This document shows positions 34,313 through 45,061 of a stretch of DNA of 64,000 bases, in pieces; position 1 is the stretch's first letter, and each line of letters opens with the position of its first letter. Source of the stretch: Wolfiporia cocos (Eukaryota > Basidiomycota > Agaricomycetes > Polyporales > Phaeolaceae); the NCBI GenBank assembly GCA_029448655.1, contig JACCLO010000001.1, forward strand, positions 4,588,001-4,652,000, given 5' to 3'. Under the pieces are notes generated by a model. The model was not told the origin of the DNA. It was given only the letters and a program-made list of their open reading frames with translations, and did no database searches. The position numbers and the translations under genes were made by a program.

Positions 34313-35145
34313 CTTGTCAAGAATGCAGACAAGACCGTGTGATCGTGATGACAGACGAGGTGCGGGTTGGCTTATATGACCAAGGCGGTGCTCTAACCTA
34401 TTAGCGCCAGCGGCGTCTGTAAGAAGGCATTGAGATCTCGACATTGCTACATTAGAAGACCGAAGGAATCGGCTGAGGGAATCGACGCGCTTCTGAAACA
34501 AGGGATCACGGACCAATTGATGCAGATAGTATCTCCATGGACTGCAAGGGATGTCGAACCCAAGGTAATACGGCCTATCGGAGCGATATGAACTGGTGCT
34601 ATTGCCCACCAAGATGAAGCTTTGAAGTCATTGATCACGCCCTGCGTGCTACGAATTTGATGCGAAAGCACGGCTCAAGCTCAAGTGTCGGTCGCGATAA
34701 CCTGGGCCTCAACAAGAGGATCCGTCAACCCCGTCGACCATCTGCATCAGGTACGAATGACAATTCAAGCACCAGGCCTAACATGAGCTAGAGGATCATG
34801 ACATTGTGTCTAGCGGTCACTAGTCAGTGCCGCGGATGCTTCTCAGGTGGGTCGCTAGTGTGCGAAAGGTAGACATGCTCGGAGTAATTATATAAGCGCT
34901 CTTGATAGTCTCGAGCGACCGAGGCCATTGCATAAGATTCTAAGTTGCTCAAGCAACCACTCGTTATATGGTCTCAAAACCAAAACCAGATGGTTGCCGA
35001 CTCAAGTCTTGAGTGATGGCCTTGGTTGCTCGCCAACTTATATTACCAGTGCCTGTGGCGGCCCGTACGGAGCAGAGTGGCGCTTGAGCTTGAACCGCAC
35101 TAGACTGCGAAAAATGGCCGTGTCTTCACAGAACACACGGTACGT
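34313..35145. other. Promoter of hydrolase A and left flank of the giant transposon
   Basis: About 830 bp without a recognisable gene. The last 8 bp (cggtacgt, 35138-35145) are the left target-site duplication of the KDZ element. Confidence 0.5.
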
Positions 35146-36479
35146 CACCTGTACATTACCCAATCGATAGCTAATTAGCTTGGCCTACACGTGAGGCGCG
35201 CATAGCCAGTTAGCTTACAATTCGCGTTCAAGGCGTGCTGCCAGTTTCCTCCTGAGGTAGCCTGAGAAATTACCTTTTATAACAACATGTACTGTGAGCG
35301 CTGCCGACGGGGCGCTGCCGGCTCGGCACAGGATTCCCGCGCCCAACGACGCGCGCGCGCCCTTCGGCGCCTCGCCGCCGCCGTCGCGCACGATGAGCGC
35401 GGCTCCTACCTCAATACTCGGCCTTTTCGCACGGTTCTTTCTACGTTACTAGGTTAATAGATAGTCTGAATACGATTATGACAACGATTTGCGTAATATA
35501 TGAGGTCTTTGGGGTGGATTGACGGGCGAATCCTTGGATGACGCGGGACGGGCGGCCCGAGGCACGTGCAGCCTGGCGCGCGCCTCTCCTAGCGGCTGTC
35601 AGCGCCTAATGAGCCGCACGCCGCGCGCCCGGGGAAGCGCCCTATCGCGCCTGGGGAAGCGCCCTGCCGCCGCCGCAGCGCACGATGAGCACGGGTCCCG
35701 CGTCGACGGCAATCATTTCACGCGAATTTTTTTGCTTTCTATAGTTCTCAAACGTTATAGATTCAATTGTAGAAATTAAATTCAAATAGAACTGATATTT
35801 GGGATGGATGGGTGGCCGGTTTGTGGATGACGCGCGCCCTGGAGCACGTGCACCGCTCGGCGCCTGCGCCCTCCAGTGGCTGTTGGCACCTAGTGATCGG
35901 CGCAGATGGCGCGCGTCTATCTTATCGGCTCAAGATGGCTCAGCAAACCTTCGTATGCCGAGTGTTCTCTTGCTCACCTTAGCTTTCCGATGGCTCTAAT
36001 GATAAAATCCAAGCTGTCATCGAATCTGGTGTCCTCTGACACCAGCTATCTCTTCAGGTGCGTTTTCTAACTCAGCTTACCATATCTTATCTAACGGGCG
36101 CTCCGTCCGATCTCCCATCCATCCCTCGACCTCAGTACAAACACCAGCACTCCTAGTACGCCCAACTGGCGTGCTCTCTACGCGTCTTCGAAGACAGCGA
36201 TTATTACCTACCACAGTCCTACGTCGACCGCAAGTTCAAGTTCAAGTGCGTATTTTAATTCAGCTTACCATATCTTATCTAACGGGCGCTCTGCTCGATC
36301 TCCGATGCATCCCTCGACCTCAGTACAAACACCAGCACTCCTAGCGAATCTAGGCTACCTCTCCGATGGCTCTAATGATAAAATCCAAGCTGTCATCGAA
36401 TCTGGTGTCCTCTGACACCAGCTATCTCTTCAGGTGCGTTTTCTAACTCAGCTTACCATATCTTATCTAACGGGCGCTC
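35146..36479. repeat. Left terminal inverted repeat of the KDZ element (1,334 bp)
   Basis: Matches, in reverse complement, 52890-53858 followed by 44324-44688. It contains GC-rich subterminal blocks with gcgcgc-rich motifs (35300-35390, 35560-35720), a unit repeated at about 378-bp spacing (near 35987 and 36365), and a 75-bp chimera of transposase exon pieces at 36157-36231. Open frames at 35519-35779 and 35799-35999 recur unchanged in the other arm but look non-coding. Confidence 0.92.
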
Positions 36480-36632
36480 CGTCCGATCTCTCATTCAACG
36501 CTAAGTCGACATCGCCTCATAGTTATGAATATTCGACCTATGCGATGTTTATACGTGCAACGTCCCAATGATTTGTATTGAATTCCAGGTGCTACATTAT
36601 ATACAAGCCTCAGAGCATGGATGCGCGGGCGA

Positions 36633-38531
36633 CTAAGTCCGCGCTGGAGGCGTATTCTCCTCACCATTCACAACCCTCTTAGATCGAGTCTTCCGCGTTT
36701 TCTTAGACGATTTAATACCATCCGATGTAGTAGTTGTGTGAATGAAATTCGTGAATGGAGGGTTATTGCTCTGCCGTTTACGCCCTCGGACTTGTTTGAC
36801 GGCCGGGATAGAATGCTGAGTCACCGGAGATGATACCACGCTATCCAGAACTGGGGGAGGTGAGTACTGAACTTGGGAGAACGTGGACGAAGGGTGCTCC
36901 TGCACCATGGACACGGGCGGCGGCACGGCAGCTGGCATGAGCGCAGGCGGAGTGCTTGCGAGCTGCACTGGACCCGTTTGATGTTGTCCGGGCGAAGATA
37001 GCGCAAGCAGGACGGGATCGATCGGGATAGGTTCGGATGGCACGATGGAAGTCGGATTCTCCAGAGGCATGTGCTGCGAGGGTCCCTGGGGCGGTATGAG
37101 CTGCGGCGGCGGCGGCGTTGCGGAATCGTGCGTCGGCGGCGTTGTGGAGGCATGGGTCGGCGGCGGTAAGCAGGAATTAGTGGGATCACCACTACTTGAA
37201 GCTGCATTCTGATTTTCTGGCGACGATACCTGGTACCGGGCACCCTCCCAGCGCTTGAACTCGTCAGGGTCCATCAATCGAAAATAAGTAGTACCGCTCT
37301 CGAATGCGCGATATAAAACCTGTAGCTCGTTCCTGGAGCCAACGTCGCTAGGGCTGCAGAACTTCTGCAATGGCCAGTTAACGTATATCACGCCATATTT
37401 TGCGGTTATCATCTCGTCGAAGTTGGGATAGAACATGCGCTTGATCTTTGTCTTTGCAACTTCATCTATAACCACATTAATAAAGGCCTTGTTCTACCAT
37501 ATTGTACTCACTGAGCTTTCGTAAGATAATCTCTGCAGTCTTCTTCTTAAGTTCACTGACTCCTTGGACATGGCTATCGACAGCTCCTGTCCCACATAAT
37601 AATGAGATTACAGTTAGACTCTGAAGGCATCGGGCTGCTTACCTTGCACACCAGATATGAGATACGCTTCCATGCGCAGGCCAATATCGGCCACCGGCAA
37701 CTTGAGTGTATTCTCGAAAAATTCCTTGACCCGGTTGCTTGTGACGTACTGAAACGGCTGATTGTACATATCCAAATTCTCGCGCGTGGCAATGAGGACG
37801 CATTCGATGCCCGTGCGCTGATGTAGCGTTTCGAGCTATTGATATCAGTCCCTAGACGAGACCCCGGGGAGATATAATGCACGTACCTCGCCCTTAAGCT
37901 TGCTCAACGTGTTGCGGCCGTCGTTGAATACGTGAACGGGAAGGTGGTGCTTTGCGACTGCCTTCGCCTCACGTATCTCCTCCAGTTGACCTGCGGCGCT
38001 TTCCGTGGCGGCCGCACGCTCATCGGCACTCATTTGCTTCCACCGAGCAGAAATCTCCCCGGTAAGTTCGGACGATTTTTTGCGAGGTACGTCATCCGGG
38101 AGTTCTAAACAGTATGAATATTTAACTTAGCATGACACCAAAAAAATGAACGCACACATACCTGCGTTGATGCGACGGATCTCCTGACTAAGGAACGCGT
38201 TCCATCGGCTCACCTTCCTTTTGTTGGAGCGTAGGCGTGAGGACTGCATTAAAAGCTGATAGTAATACTCGCTAGAATGGGACCCGAAGTCTTCCCGAAG
38301 GGACTGAGCCAGTGCCCACACCTTCTGGCGCGCGTGTTCTAGCGCCGTCTTGAAGGCCTGGTTTCTTAGCGCTCGAGCAGCCTTCTGTCTCGCTAAGTCT
38401 TCCGCCGTTTTCCCGATAATCTTGCGTCGAGCTCGATATCTATGGGAGACCCGATCTTTGTCAGACTTCCGACTAAATCTTTGAAGAGTGGCGTCCTGGA
38501 GACCGACAAGGTCGGGGGCATAGCGAGCCAT
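36633..38531 (-). CDS. HMG-box-like protein carried by the KDZ element
   Basis: Multi-exon gene starting MARYAPDLVGLQ at 38531 and ending ENTPPART at 36633. An N-terminal basic helical region (RARRKIIGKTAEDLARQKAARAL) is followed by SNKRKVSRWNAFLSQEIRRINAELPDD and LTGEISARWKQMSADERAAATE, which resembles an HMG box or related DNA-binding fold. A globular segment follows (HQRTGIECVLIATRENLDMYNQPFQYVTSNRVKEFFENTL). The large last exon (37475-36633) begins with MFYPNFDEMITAKYGVIYVNWPL and trails into Pro/Ser/Thr-rich disorder. From memory, similar hypothetical proteins are common in agaric and polypore genomes; I cannot give a tested function. Being inside the element suggests an accessory role in DNA binding. 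Confidence 0.7.
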
Positions 38532-38957
38532 AGCGGCCTACGAGGCCCGAGAACGTGAGAGCGCGAGATTTGATTTTGAATGATGAGGAAGCAGAACGTG
38601 GGCGAGAAGTCAAGAAGTCGAGAAGTCGAGAAGTCAAGAAGCGAAGACGAGAAGAATTTTCTTTGCGCACACGTGATGGTCCCAGTGTTCAGCCACACTC
38701 TTAGCCACAGTCTGTACAGACTGTGGCATTCATTCGATGGAGGAACAAGGGAAGCAGATGCTCTATTGTGGAGTCCTTTCCGAGCAGTGGCGCACGGTTA
38801 CTAATCTGGTTTGCGAGTGCAGCGCGGACGTGCTGGGAGTTGTCTTGGCAGAGGTTGCAGACGCATGGGACAATGCGTGCCAGGATAACTTCCTTCTCTA
38901 GCAGCTTAGCGGACCCAACGATTACGGTGTTCTATTGCGACTGGGTTGCAAGACTAA

Positions 38958-40273
38958 CTATAGATTTCCGAGCTCGTAAATGTAGTAAAGGAAGTCCATC
39001 TCAGAGATGTTGGCACCGTATGGTGCCAACGTCGACGTGAACTCCTCGCGAGAATTGGAGTAGGTGATAGCCTGACGATTCTCAGGCGTGTCTCCGTATC
39101 GTACCCGTGAGTCTCTATGTAATAGTCAGTAAGCAGTCCGAGCGACGCAATAGGAATATCGCGCAGAGCTGGGCGCTGCCCTGTGTGAACACGGGTGACT
39201 TCGCGAAACCCTCGTTCGACGTAGTGCACCCACTCTGCGGGCTGTAGAAGTTGCTCGGCCCCCCTATCTGTACTGCGCGGTGGCGGGGGAAGGAAGTGCT
39301 GGGTGTAGGGTCGTATCATGTCCTGCTCGCACGTACGAATGGGGAGATGAGGGGCCGCGGGCGCATGGACGACCGCGGGACGAGACGTTGCGTGCGCGTG
39401 TGTGTTGACAGTTGTGTTGCGAGGCATTGCGTGAACAGGAAGATGGCGAACATATGCTGCTTGCGATTCGGCACGACCTTGGGGACGCTGGCGAGCCGTC
39501 CCGGAGCTCTGGGACACGCTTTCCCCGAGAGATAATCCTGTGATTGTTAACAATGTAATCATGTGGCTTGGAACACACATACATCAAGGTATACACACCT
39601 GACATCTGGGACATCACGTTGTCTAACCCTTCTGTTGCAGCTTCTAGACATGTCATAAATTCATAAGTCTGCAACACAACCTGCTAACGACGCACCGTCC
39701 ACGTTCTCCGAAATATCGGTAACGTTTCCTCCTACGTTAAGCGACTCTGCACCTTTGTAGCAGTAATATTTGATCGCGTCGGCAAGCGTTTTGAAAGATT
39801 TGTGTTGCTGGCCAGAGAAGCCATGGGTAAGGGGGTAGACTTGATCCCTGATGGTCGATAGGTTCAAGAATATATTGCATGCAATATAATGTCTTACCAC
39901 TTGAAGAATATACCAGTTTTGCGTCCATATAAAACTACATGAAAACTCTTGACGTCGAGAAGACCTTCGATGATGCCGAGTGCCCGGGAGTCATGCAAAT
40001 TCTCGACGATCTGCGTAACGATATGCGCCGGAGGATCATCGGTCATCGCGGATTTGAAGTGCTTCTCTTGAATATGGTAGAGCTTCTCCGCTTCTGTTTG
40101 ATTGTTGCAATGAATGACGATCGGAAACGGATAGGGCCAGTGCTTCTCAGCAAGTCCTCGTGGGCTGTCGAGCAAACGTCAACCTTCACGCCATTTGCCA
40201 TAATAATATGCACTTACCGGACGTCGTAAATTCCAGGTTGGGAGCCTCCAAGAACTACACAAGGGCCAGACAT
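38958..40273 (-). CDS. KDZ-element cargo protein with RNase H1 N-terminal (viroplasmin-like, Cauli_VI) domain
   Basis: Starts MSGPCVVLGGSQPGIYDV at 40273. Exons 40218-40273 and 39898-40164 are certain, and the third begins WDQVYPLTHGFSG near 39848. The spliced segment FHVVLYGRKTGIFFKWDQV, then THGFSGQQHKSFKTLADAIKYY (about residues 93-136), is a textbook RNase H1 N-terminal domain, a small fold that binds RNA/DNA hybrid or dsRNA. The N-terminus (VVLGGSQPGIYD... NNQTEAEKLY) looks like a second, diverged copy. No catalytic RNase H domain is present. The C-terminal part is Pro/His-rich, then ends MDFLYYIYELGNL with TAG at 38958-38960; reaching that end needs one more splice near 39115-39200 that I could not place exactly. 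Confidence 0.7.
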
Positions 40274-40315
40274 GTTGAGTAACAGCAATAGTGAGTGTGA
40301 CTGAAATGAGACGTG

Positions 40316-40469
40316 AGGCGAGCGAGATGGTAGTGGGGAGTGGACGCTGATCGAGCTGAGACGCGACTCGCGACTCGCGACTCATGCTCTCCACTGAGCA
40401 TGAGTCGCGAGTCGCGAGTCGCGTCTCAGCTCGATCAGCGTCCACTCCCCACTACCATCTCGCTCGCCT
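40316..40469. repeat. 74-bp perfect inverted repeat with 6-nt loop (hairpin)
   Basis: Arms 40316-40389 and 40396-40469 are exact reverse complements around tccact. Each arm contains three iterations of gcgactc. It lies 43 bp upstream of the viroplasmin-domain gene and about 190 bp downstream of the transposase stop. Confidence 0.95.
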
Positions 40470-40658
40470 GCTGCGTCCCTTTTGGCCACATGCAAAATTG
40501 GATGCTATTTGAGCTTGTTCTATGTCTGAACACATAAGATGACAATTTATTAGCTTAGAAAATGAATAACCCAAGTTCTCGTGAGTTGATTGAATGCAGC
40601 AATGCAATATGTGAGAAGCAGCCGCCTCACCACTAATTCAAGGATTGTTTGAGTGCAA

Positions 40659-43600
40659 CTACATGGCAAGGTTACATACAAAATCCACTAGTGCATCCAC
40701 TTCCGCTTCTCCCTCGTCGTCTTCGTCTCCCTCGTCATCTGAAATTCTTGTCTCTACACTAACCTCGCCCTCTGCCCTGCTTCCGCCTGTCTCTACTCGA
40801 GTAGCGATCCTGCCCACTCGCGCTGCACTCTCTGCCGCTTTATCTGTCTGCGCGAGCAATACACCACCAATCGCCGCATCCCCTTTACGAGCACCAGGGC
40901 TCGGCGTGCCGGTGAAGCCCTTTAACGCGTATAACTGTTGAAGTCGCTTGAGATGGCGTGCGTTGATATTGCGACGGCGTTCGCAGTATTCAGCAACCGC
41001 GCCATAAATTTGAGAGCCTTCGGACTTCAAGTGGTTCAATATCCTCGTAAAATGCGCGTCTTCGTCGCAAATAGACGTATGTAATCGATGCGCCTCAATA
41101 TTGCAACGCGTTAATTCCTCGCGAGCGCGATCGAGCCTACGAGCCTGTCTCATTGTTTCTCGGATAGCGGGTCTTGTCCAGGGCTTGTCACGAACGTCAT
41201 TTCGAGTGTCCTGTAGTAAATGGAATTCATCAAGGAAGCTATAGTGAGATACCTGCTCCCAATCCACTGTAGGCATCGGTGGATCCAAGCTGAGGGCCGC
41301 TCTATTGTATACTTTGACAGCATTCCGAATTGCCTTAGAACGAGCTTGTAAAGACTTGGCGATATGAGTGCGGACGCGATATCCTGCACAACCGCGTCAG
41401 ATAAGTGGCGATGTTGAACAGCTAAATACTCACCCGATCGCGCGATATTCATCTTGTGCAACTCGAACAGACGTTGTATGACAAGGCGGTGAAGGTTTTC
41501 TAATGCGCGGTGATACTGTCGTGTTGCCATATACTTCAATGTTTCCGTATACTCATAATCTGTGACCTCCCATCGCTTGGCAATACCCAACTGCGCCTCC
41601 ATCTCTGTGACCTCACGCGTGAGCGTCGCTTGGCGTTCGCGTAGATATTTGCGCCTGGTCTCGAGTTTCCGGGTACGCGATGTATCAGCATTGTAATCGA
41701 CCGCACTTGTTGTAGGCGGGGCAAAACGAATTTCTGCGGGCGCGGTACGATAGAATTGGGTCGATACGCCCTCAAGCTCCGCGGTTGTCGCACGTAACTC
41801 TTGTAACGCCTCGACGTACGCTATCGCGTGAACATGTTCGGCGGACTCGCTCCCGAGCTGCTGAAAGTATGCGCGTTCTTCTTCGTGCCAGGCATCAATT
41901 TCATTTCGAGTGATTTTGAGTGACCTCATGGCTTCATCCAGTGCAAGGGATTCGGATTCTATCATGTCCAAGGCCTGCTTATAGTTATTGAGGATCATTG
42001 TAGACAGGTTTGTGTACTTCTCATCATCCCATTGTCGGAAATAAGTGTCGATAAGGAGGCGGCGCCGATATGCTGACGCATGACGCGTAATCGACGCAAG
42101 ACTGTTGGAAGAGCTGAATATACGTTCGAGGGTCTCCAAATCCTCTATCCCGGCGCCCTCAATTACATTGGGGTGGTTTCGCGTCTGGCATGGATAACAG
42201 TGAGTATATCCATGGAATGCATTTACACAGCATCGGCATCCGTTGGATTGCCATCGCGACCCCAGTGAGCTGCGCCTGATCGTGCCCTCAAATTCGCATC
42301 CTATGTCGTATCCGACAAGAACGCGGTCTCCGAATACTTCAAGTACCTTGGAGATTGTAGAGAGGGGATACTTGGCACTGATAAAATGTCAGAAAGTAGA
42401 CAGAAAATAAAATAGTACTTACAGTTCGCCACTTTGTATCATATCAGTAATCCACAGTATAAAACCGTGCCGACAGGCACTGGCAAAAATTCCACACTCA
42501 TCAAAAATGCCCCACATTCTCTTTTTTTCATCGGACGCTGCCGCCTTCCAATTCTTGGTACAAGGTTCATATGCTGACCCATCCGCCGCGCCGTCGGTCG
42601 GATCACCCTCGCCGCCCTGAGCGACGTCATCCTCGTCTTCGCTATCATTTTCTGATGGGTTGTTTCGCGGCTGCCTACGGGATTGGACCTCGTCCGCGAA
42701 GCGGTCGACGTAGGACTGTGGTAGGTAATAATCGCTGTCTTCGAAGACGCGTACATCGCCCCGCATACGTCCGTTGATGGTAGCCAGACGTTTCAAAGAA
42801 TTGTTGCCGTCCATACAGATGAGCCGCTTCCATTTCATGGGTGGCTCGCCATCAAGCTAAAGTTAATTAGTATGCGAATAGACAGATCGGCAACAACGTA
42901 CCTCATATCCGCAAGCCGGACACGCGTAGAGAGCACGCCAGTTGGGCGTATCGCGTCCTAATGCAGCTAGAACCTGCTTGTCTACTATACGCCGCATGCG
43001 CAGATATATGTCAAACGCGTCTGAAATGGCGGTCCTCAATTCTTGTCTGTATGGAGTCTGAACATAGAGTGAGTAACCGACAGTTCTGAACTGATTCTCT
43101 CCTACCTTGTACAAATAGCAGATCACTTTACAGACAGATTCAATACTAAGAGAGGCTTTGAAAAGTCTCAGAGAAAACATAAGCTCCAGAGTCCTTAATG
43201 ATATCGCCAGCGAGGGATTAATCGGGGTCGTGCCGAGGTACCCATACATGACGATTGCCTCCGCAACAGAGCGCGCCTCAGGAGGGCGCCGGATATGGAC
43301 GGACGTTTCTAAAGAGTATATATCGAAAACGTTGATCTCGAAGTCATAACGCGAAGGTAGCAGATCGGCATTCGGTCTGCAATTGGAATACCGCCAGTCG
43401 ACGTACGCCTCCGTGATCTCCGGGAGTACAAGCCGCCAATTTTCGTCCATGTTTTGCGTGCGCTGACGCCAAGTACGCCCATCGTTCCTCTTCCTCAGCT
43501 TGTACAGCCTGCTAAGATTAGTTGAAGGACGAGTCAAGCACTTTGCTACGCACCGCGATCCTGCAATGTCCCGTAGCGCATACATGAAGTCCGCATTATT

Positions 43601-43947
43601 TCTAACCTCGCCTGGAAGGGTCTCCCACTCCTCATCATCCTGCAAAGCGTCGCCCATCCAATCATGAATTGATGTCGTGTCGTCGATATCCATTGGCTGA
43701 TTGTCGCCACACATTTCAGCGAGCGCCTTGCGCGATTGGGGACCAAGTGCTGATGCAGACGTAAAATCGCGAAATACAGAAGAAATATGTATTACGCACC
43801 GGAAAGACACATCTCGTAACGCTCTCTAACTCTTTTCCTCTCCTTGAATAGTTCGCGCTGGTTCATGACCTTACTTACTGAGGACTTGCCTATGCCTTGC
43901 CCACAAGACACCGTAGCCTTACGAGAGAGCCCCCTGCGATTGCTCAT
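40659..43947 (-). CDS. KDZ transposase with CxC1 cysteine cluster
   Basis: Predicted DDE-type transposase of the Kyakuja-Dileera-Zisupton superfamily. The start is MSNRRGLSRKATVSCGQG at 43947. Exon 1 (43800-43947) splices to ALGPQSRKALAE at 43749. The N-terminal CxC1-like region runs through NWRLVLPEITEAYVDWRYSNC and ends at YACPACGYE. The catalytic core follows: LICMDGNNSLKR (conserved Asp), a YYLPQSYVDRFADEV segment, KKRMWGIFDECGIFASACRHGF-ILWITDM, then VLVGYDIGCEFEGTI, CRCCVNAFHGYTHCHPCQ and the Glu-bearing IEGAGIEDLETLERIFSSSN. The C-terminal helical region continues WEQVSHYSFLDEFHLLQDTR, RDKPWTRPAIRETM to an acidic tail at 40659. About 1,000 aa and uninterrupted apart from introns, so apparently intact. 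Confidence 0.9.
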
Positions 43948-44323
43948 GGAGATATATACAGCAAGTAGTATTTAGAAGGAAAGCAGGAACAGAGAAAGCC
44001 CTCAGAAGCAGCGCGCACGCTCAGGCTTAGGGAAGACGAGCACTTCGCACAATGTATTATTACAGCACGTGATGGATAACGGAGATCAAAGACCTGGCGC
44101 TCCGAAAAGAAACGAAGCGCAAGAGATCAATCGATCACGATCGGCGAGAAGTCAGGAACGTAGAGAACAATCAGTACAGCGAAAGAGACAAACTCGTCTT
44201 AGACAGATAGCGAATTCGATAGCAGCTTGGATTTTATCATTAGAGCCATCGGAGAGGTAGCCTAGATTCGCTAGGAGTGCTGGTGTTTGTACTGAGGTCG
44301 AGGGATGCATCGGAGATCGAGCA
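43948..44323. other. Subterminal region upstream of the KDZ transposase
   Basis: Presumed transposase promoter. The part nearest the right TIR (about 44215-44323) repeats TIR-type sequence at lower order (ggattttatcattagagcca and a ctcctagc unit). Confidence 0.5.
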
Positions 44324-44688
44324 GAGCGCCCGTTAGATAAGATATGGTAAGCTGAGTTAGAAAACGCACCTGAAGAGATAGCTGGTGTCAGAGGACACCA
44401 GATTCGATGACAGCTTGGATTTTATCATTAGAGCCATCGGAGAGGTAGCCTAGATTCGCTAGGAGTGCTGGTGTTTGTACTGAGGTCGAGGGATGCATCG
44501 GAGATCGAGCAGAGCGCCCGTTAGATAAGATATGGTAAGCTGAATTAAAATACGCACTTGAACTTGAACTTGCGGTCGACGTAGGACTGTGGTAGGTAAT
44601 AATCGCTGTCTTCGAAGACGCGTAGAGAGCACGCCAGTTGGGCGTACTAGGAGTGCTGGTGTTTGTACTGAGGTCGAGGGATGGATGG
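44324..44688. repeat. Right KDZ terminal inverted repeat, inner part
   Basis: Inner 365 bp of the right TIR, split from its outer part by the gypsy insertion. Contains the second copy of the chimeric transposase fragment at 44572-44646. Its last 5 bp (gatgg, 44684-44688) are the left TSD of the gypsy element. Confidence 0.9.
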
Positions 44689-45061
44689 TGACACAAGCAA
44701 CACTTCAAGCAACTACTCAGGGGATTGTTACTCGCGTTTCAGCGCAATCCTAGTCTGAGGCTACTCAAGGCGTATAAGGCCAAGACGAGTCTGGGGTGCT
44801 ACCCTGCTCGTCGGCCAGTATATATGCTATTCTACTGTTTGTACACTGTTTGGCTACTGTACAGTTATTACGTAAGCTGAGAGTCCGATATTATGGTAAA
44901 CCCTATAATGGGTGTAAGTACACGGCACAGAGTGTCCGGGGGGCTGGTAACACGTGATAGGGTGTTCGGGGTCTTGCACGTGACTGCTTAGGCGCGCGCT
45001 TAGATAAGATAAGGGTTCAGGCTCTAGTCACTAGCTAGGCGAAAGAAATCGGCTTGTGACA
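44689..45061 (-). repeat. 3' LTR of the gypsy element
   Basis: 373 bp, sense ends tgtcacaag...cttgtgtca. The polyprotein stop codon (45024-45026) lies inside this LTR. Confidence 0.95.

Noticed and set aside
35519..35999. 86- and 66-codon ORFs in the left TIR, repeated at 53005-53485
   Set aside because: They are identical because the arms are near-identical repeats; compositions are low-complexity and no start context or motif supports coding.
39060..39130. Apparent frameshift near the end of the viroplasmin-domain gene
   Set aside because: A branch-site-like ctgac and acatag acceptor near 39120 make an unplaced intron more likely than a mutation, so it is not claimed as a break.
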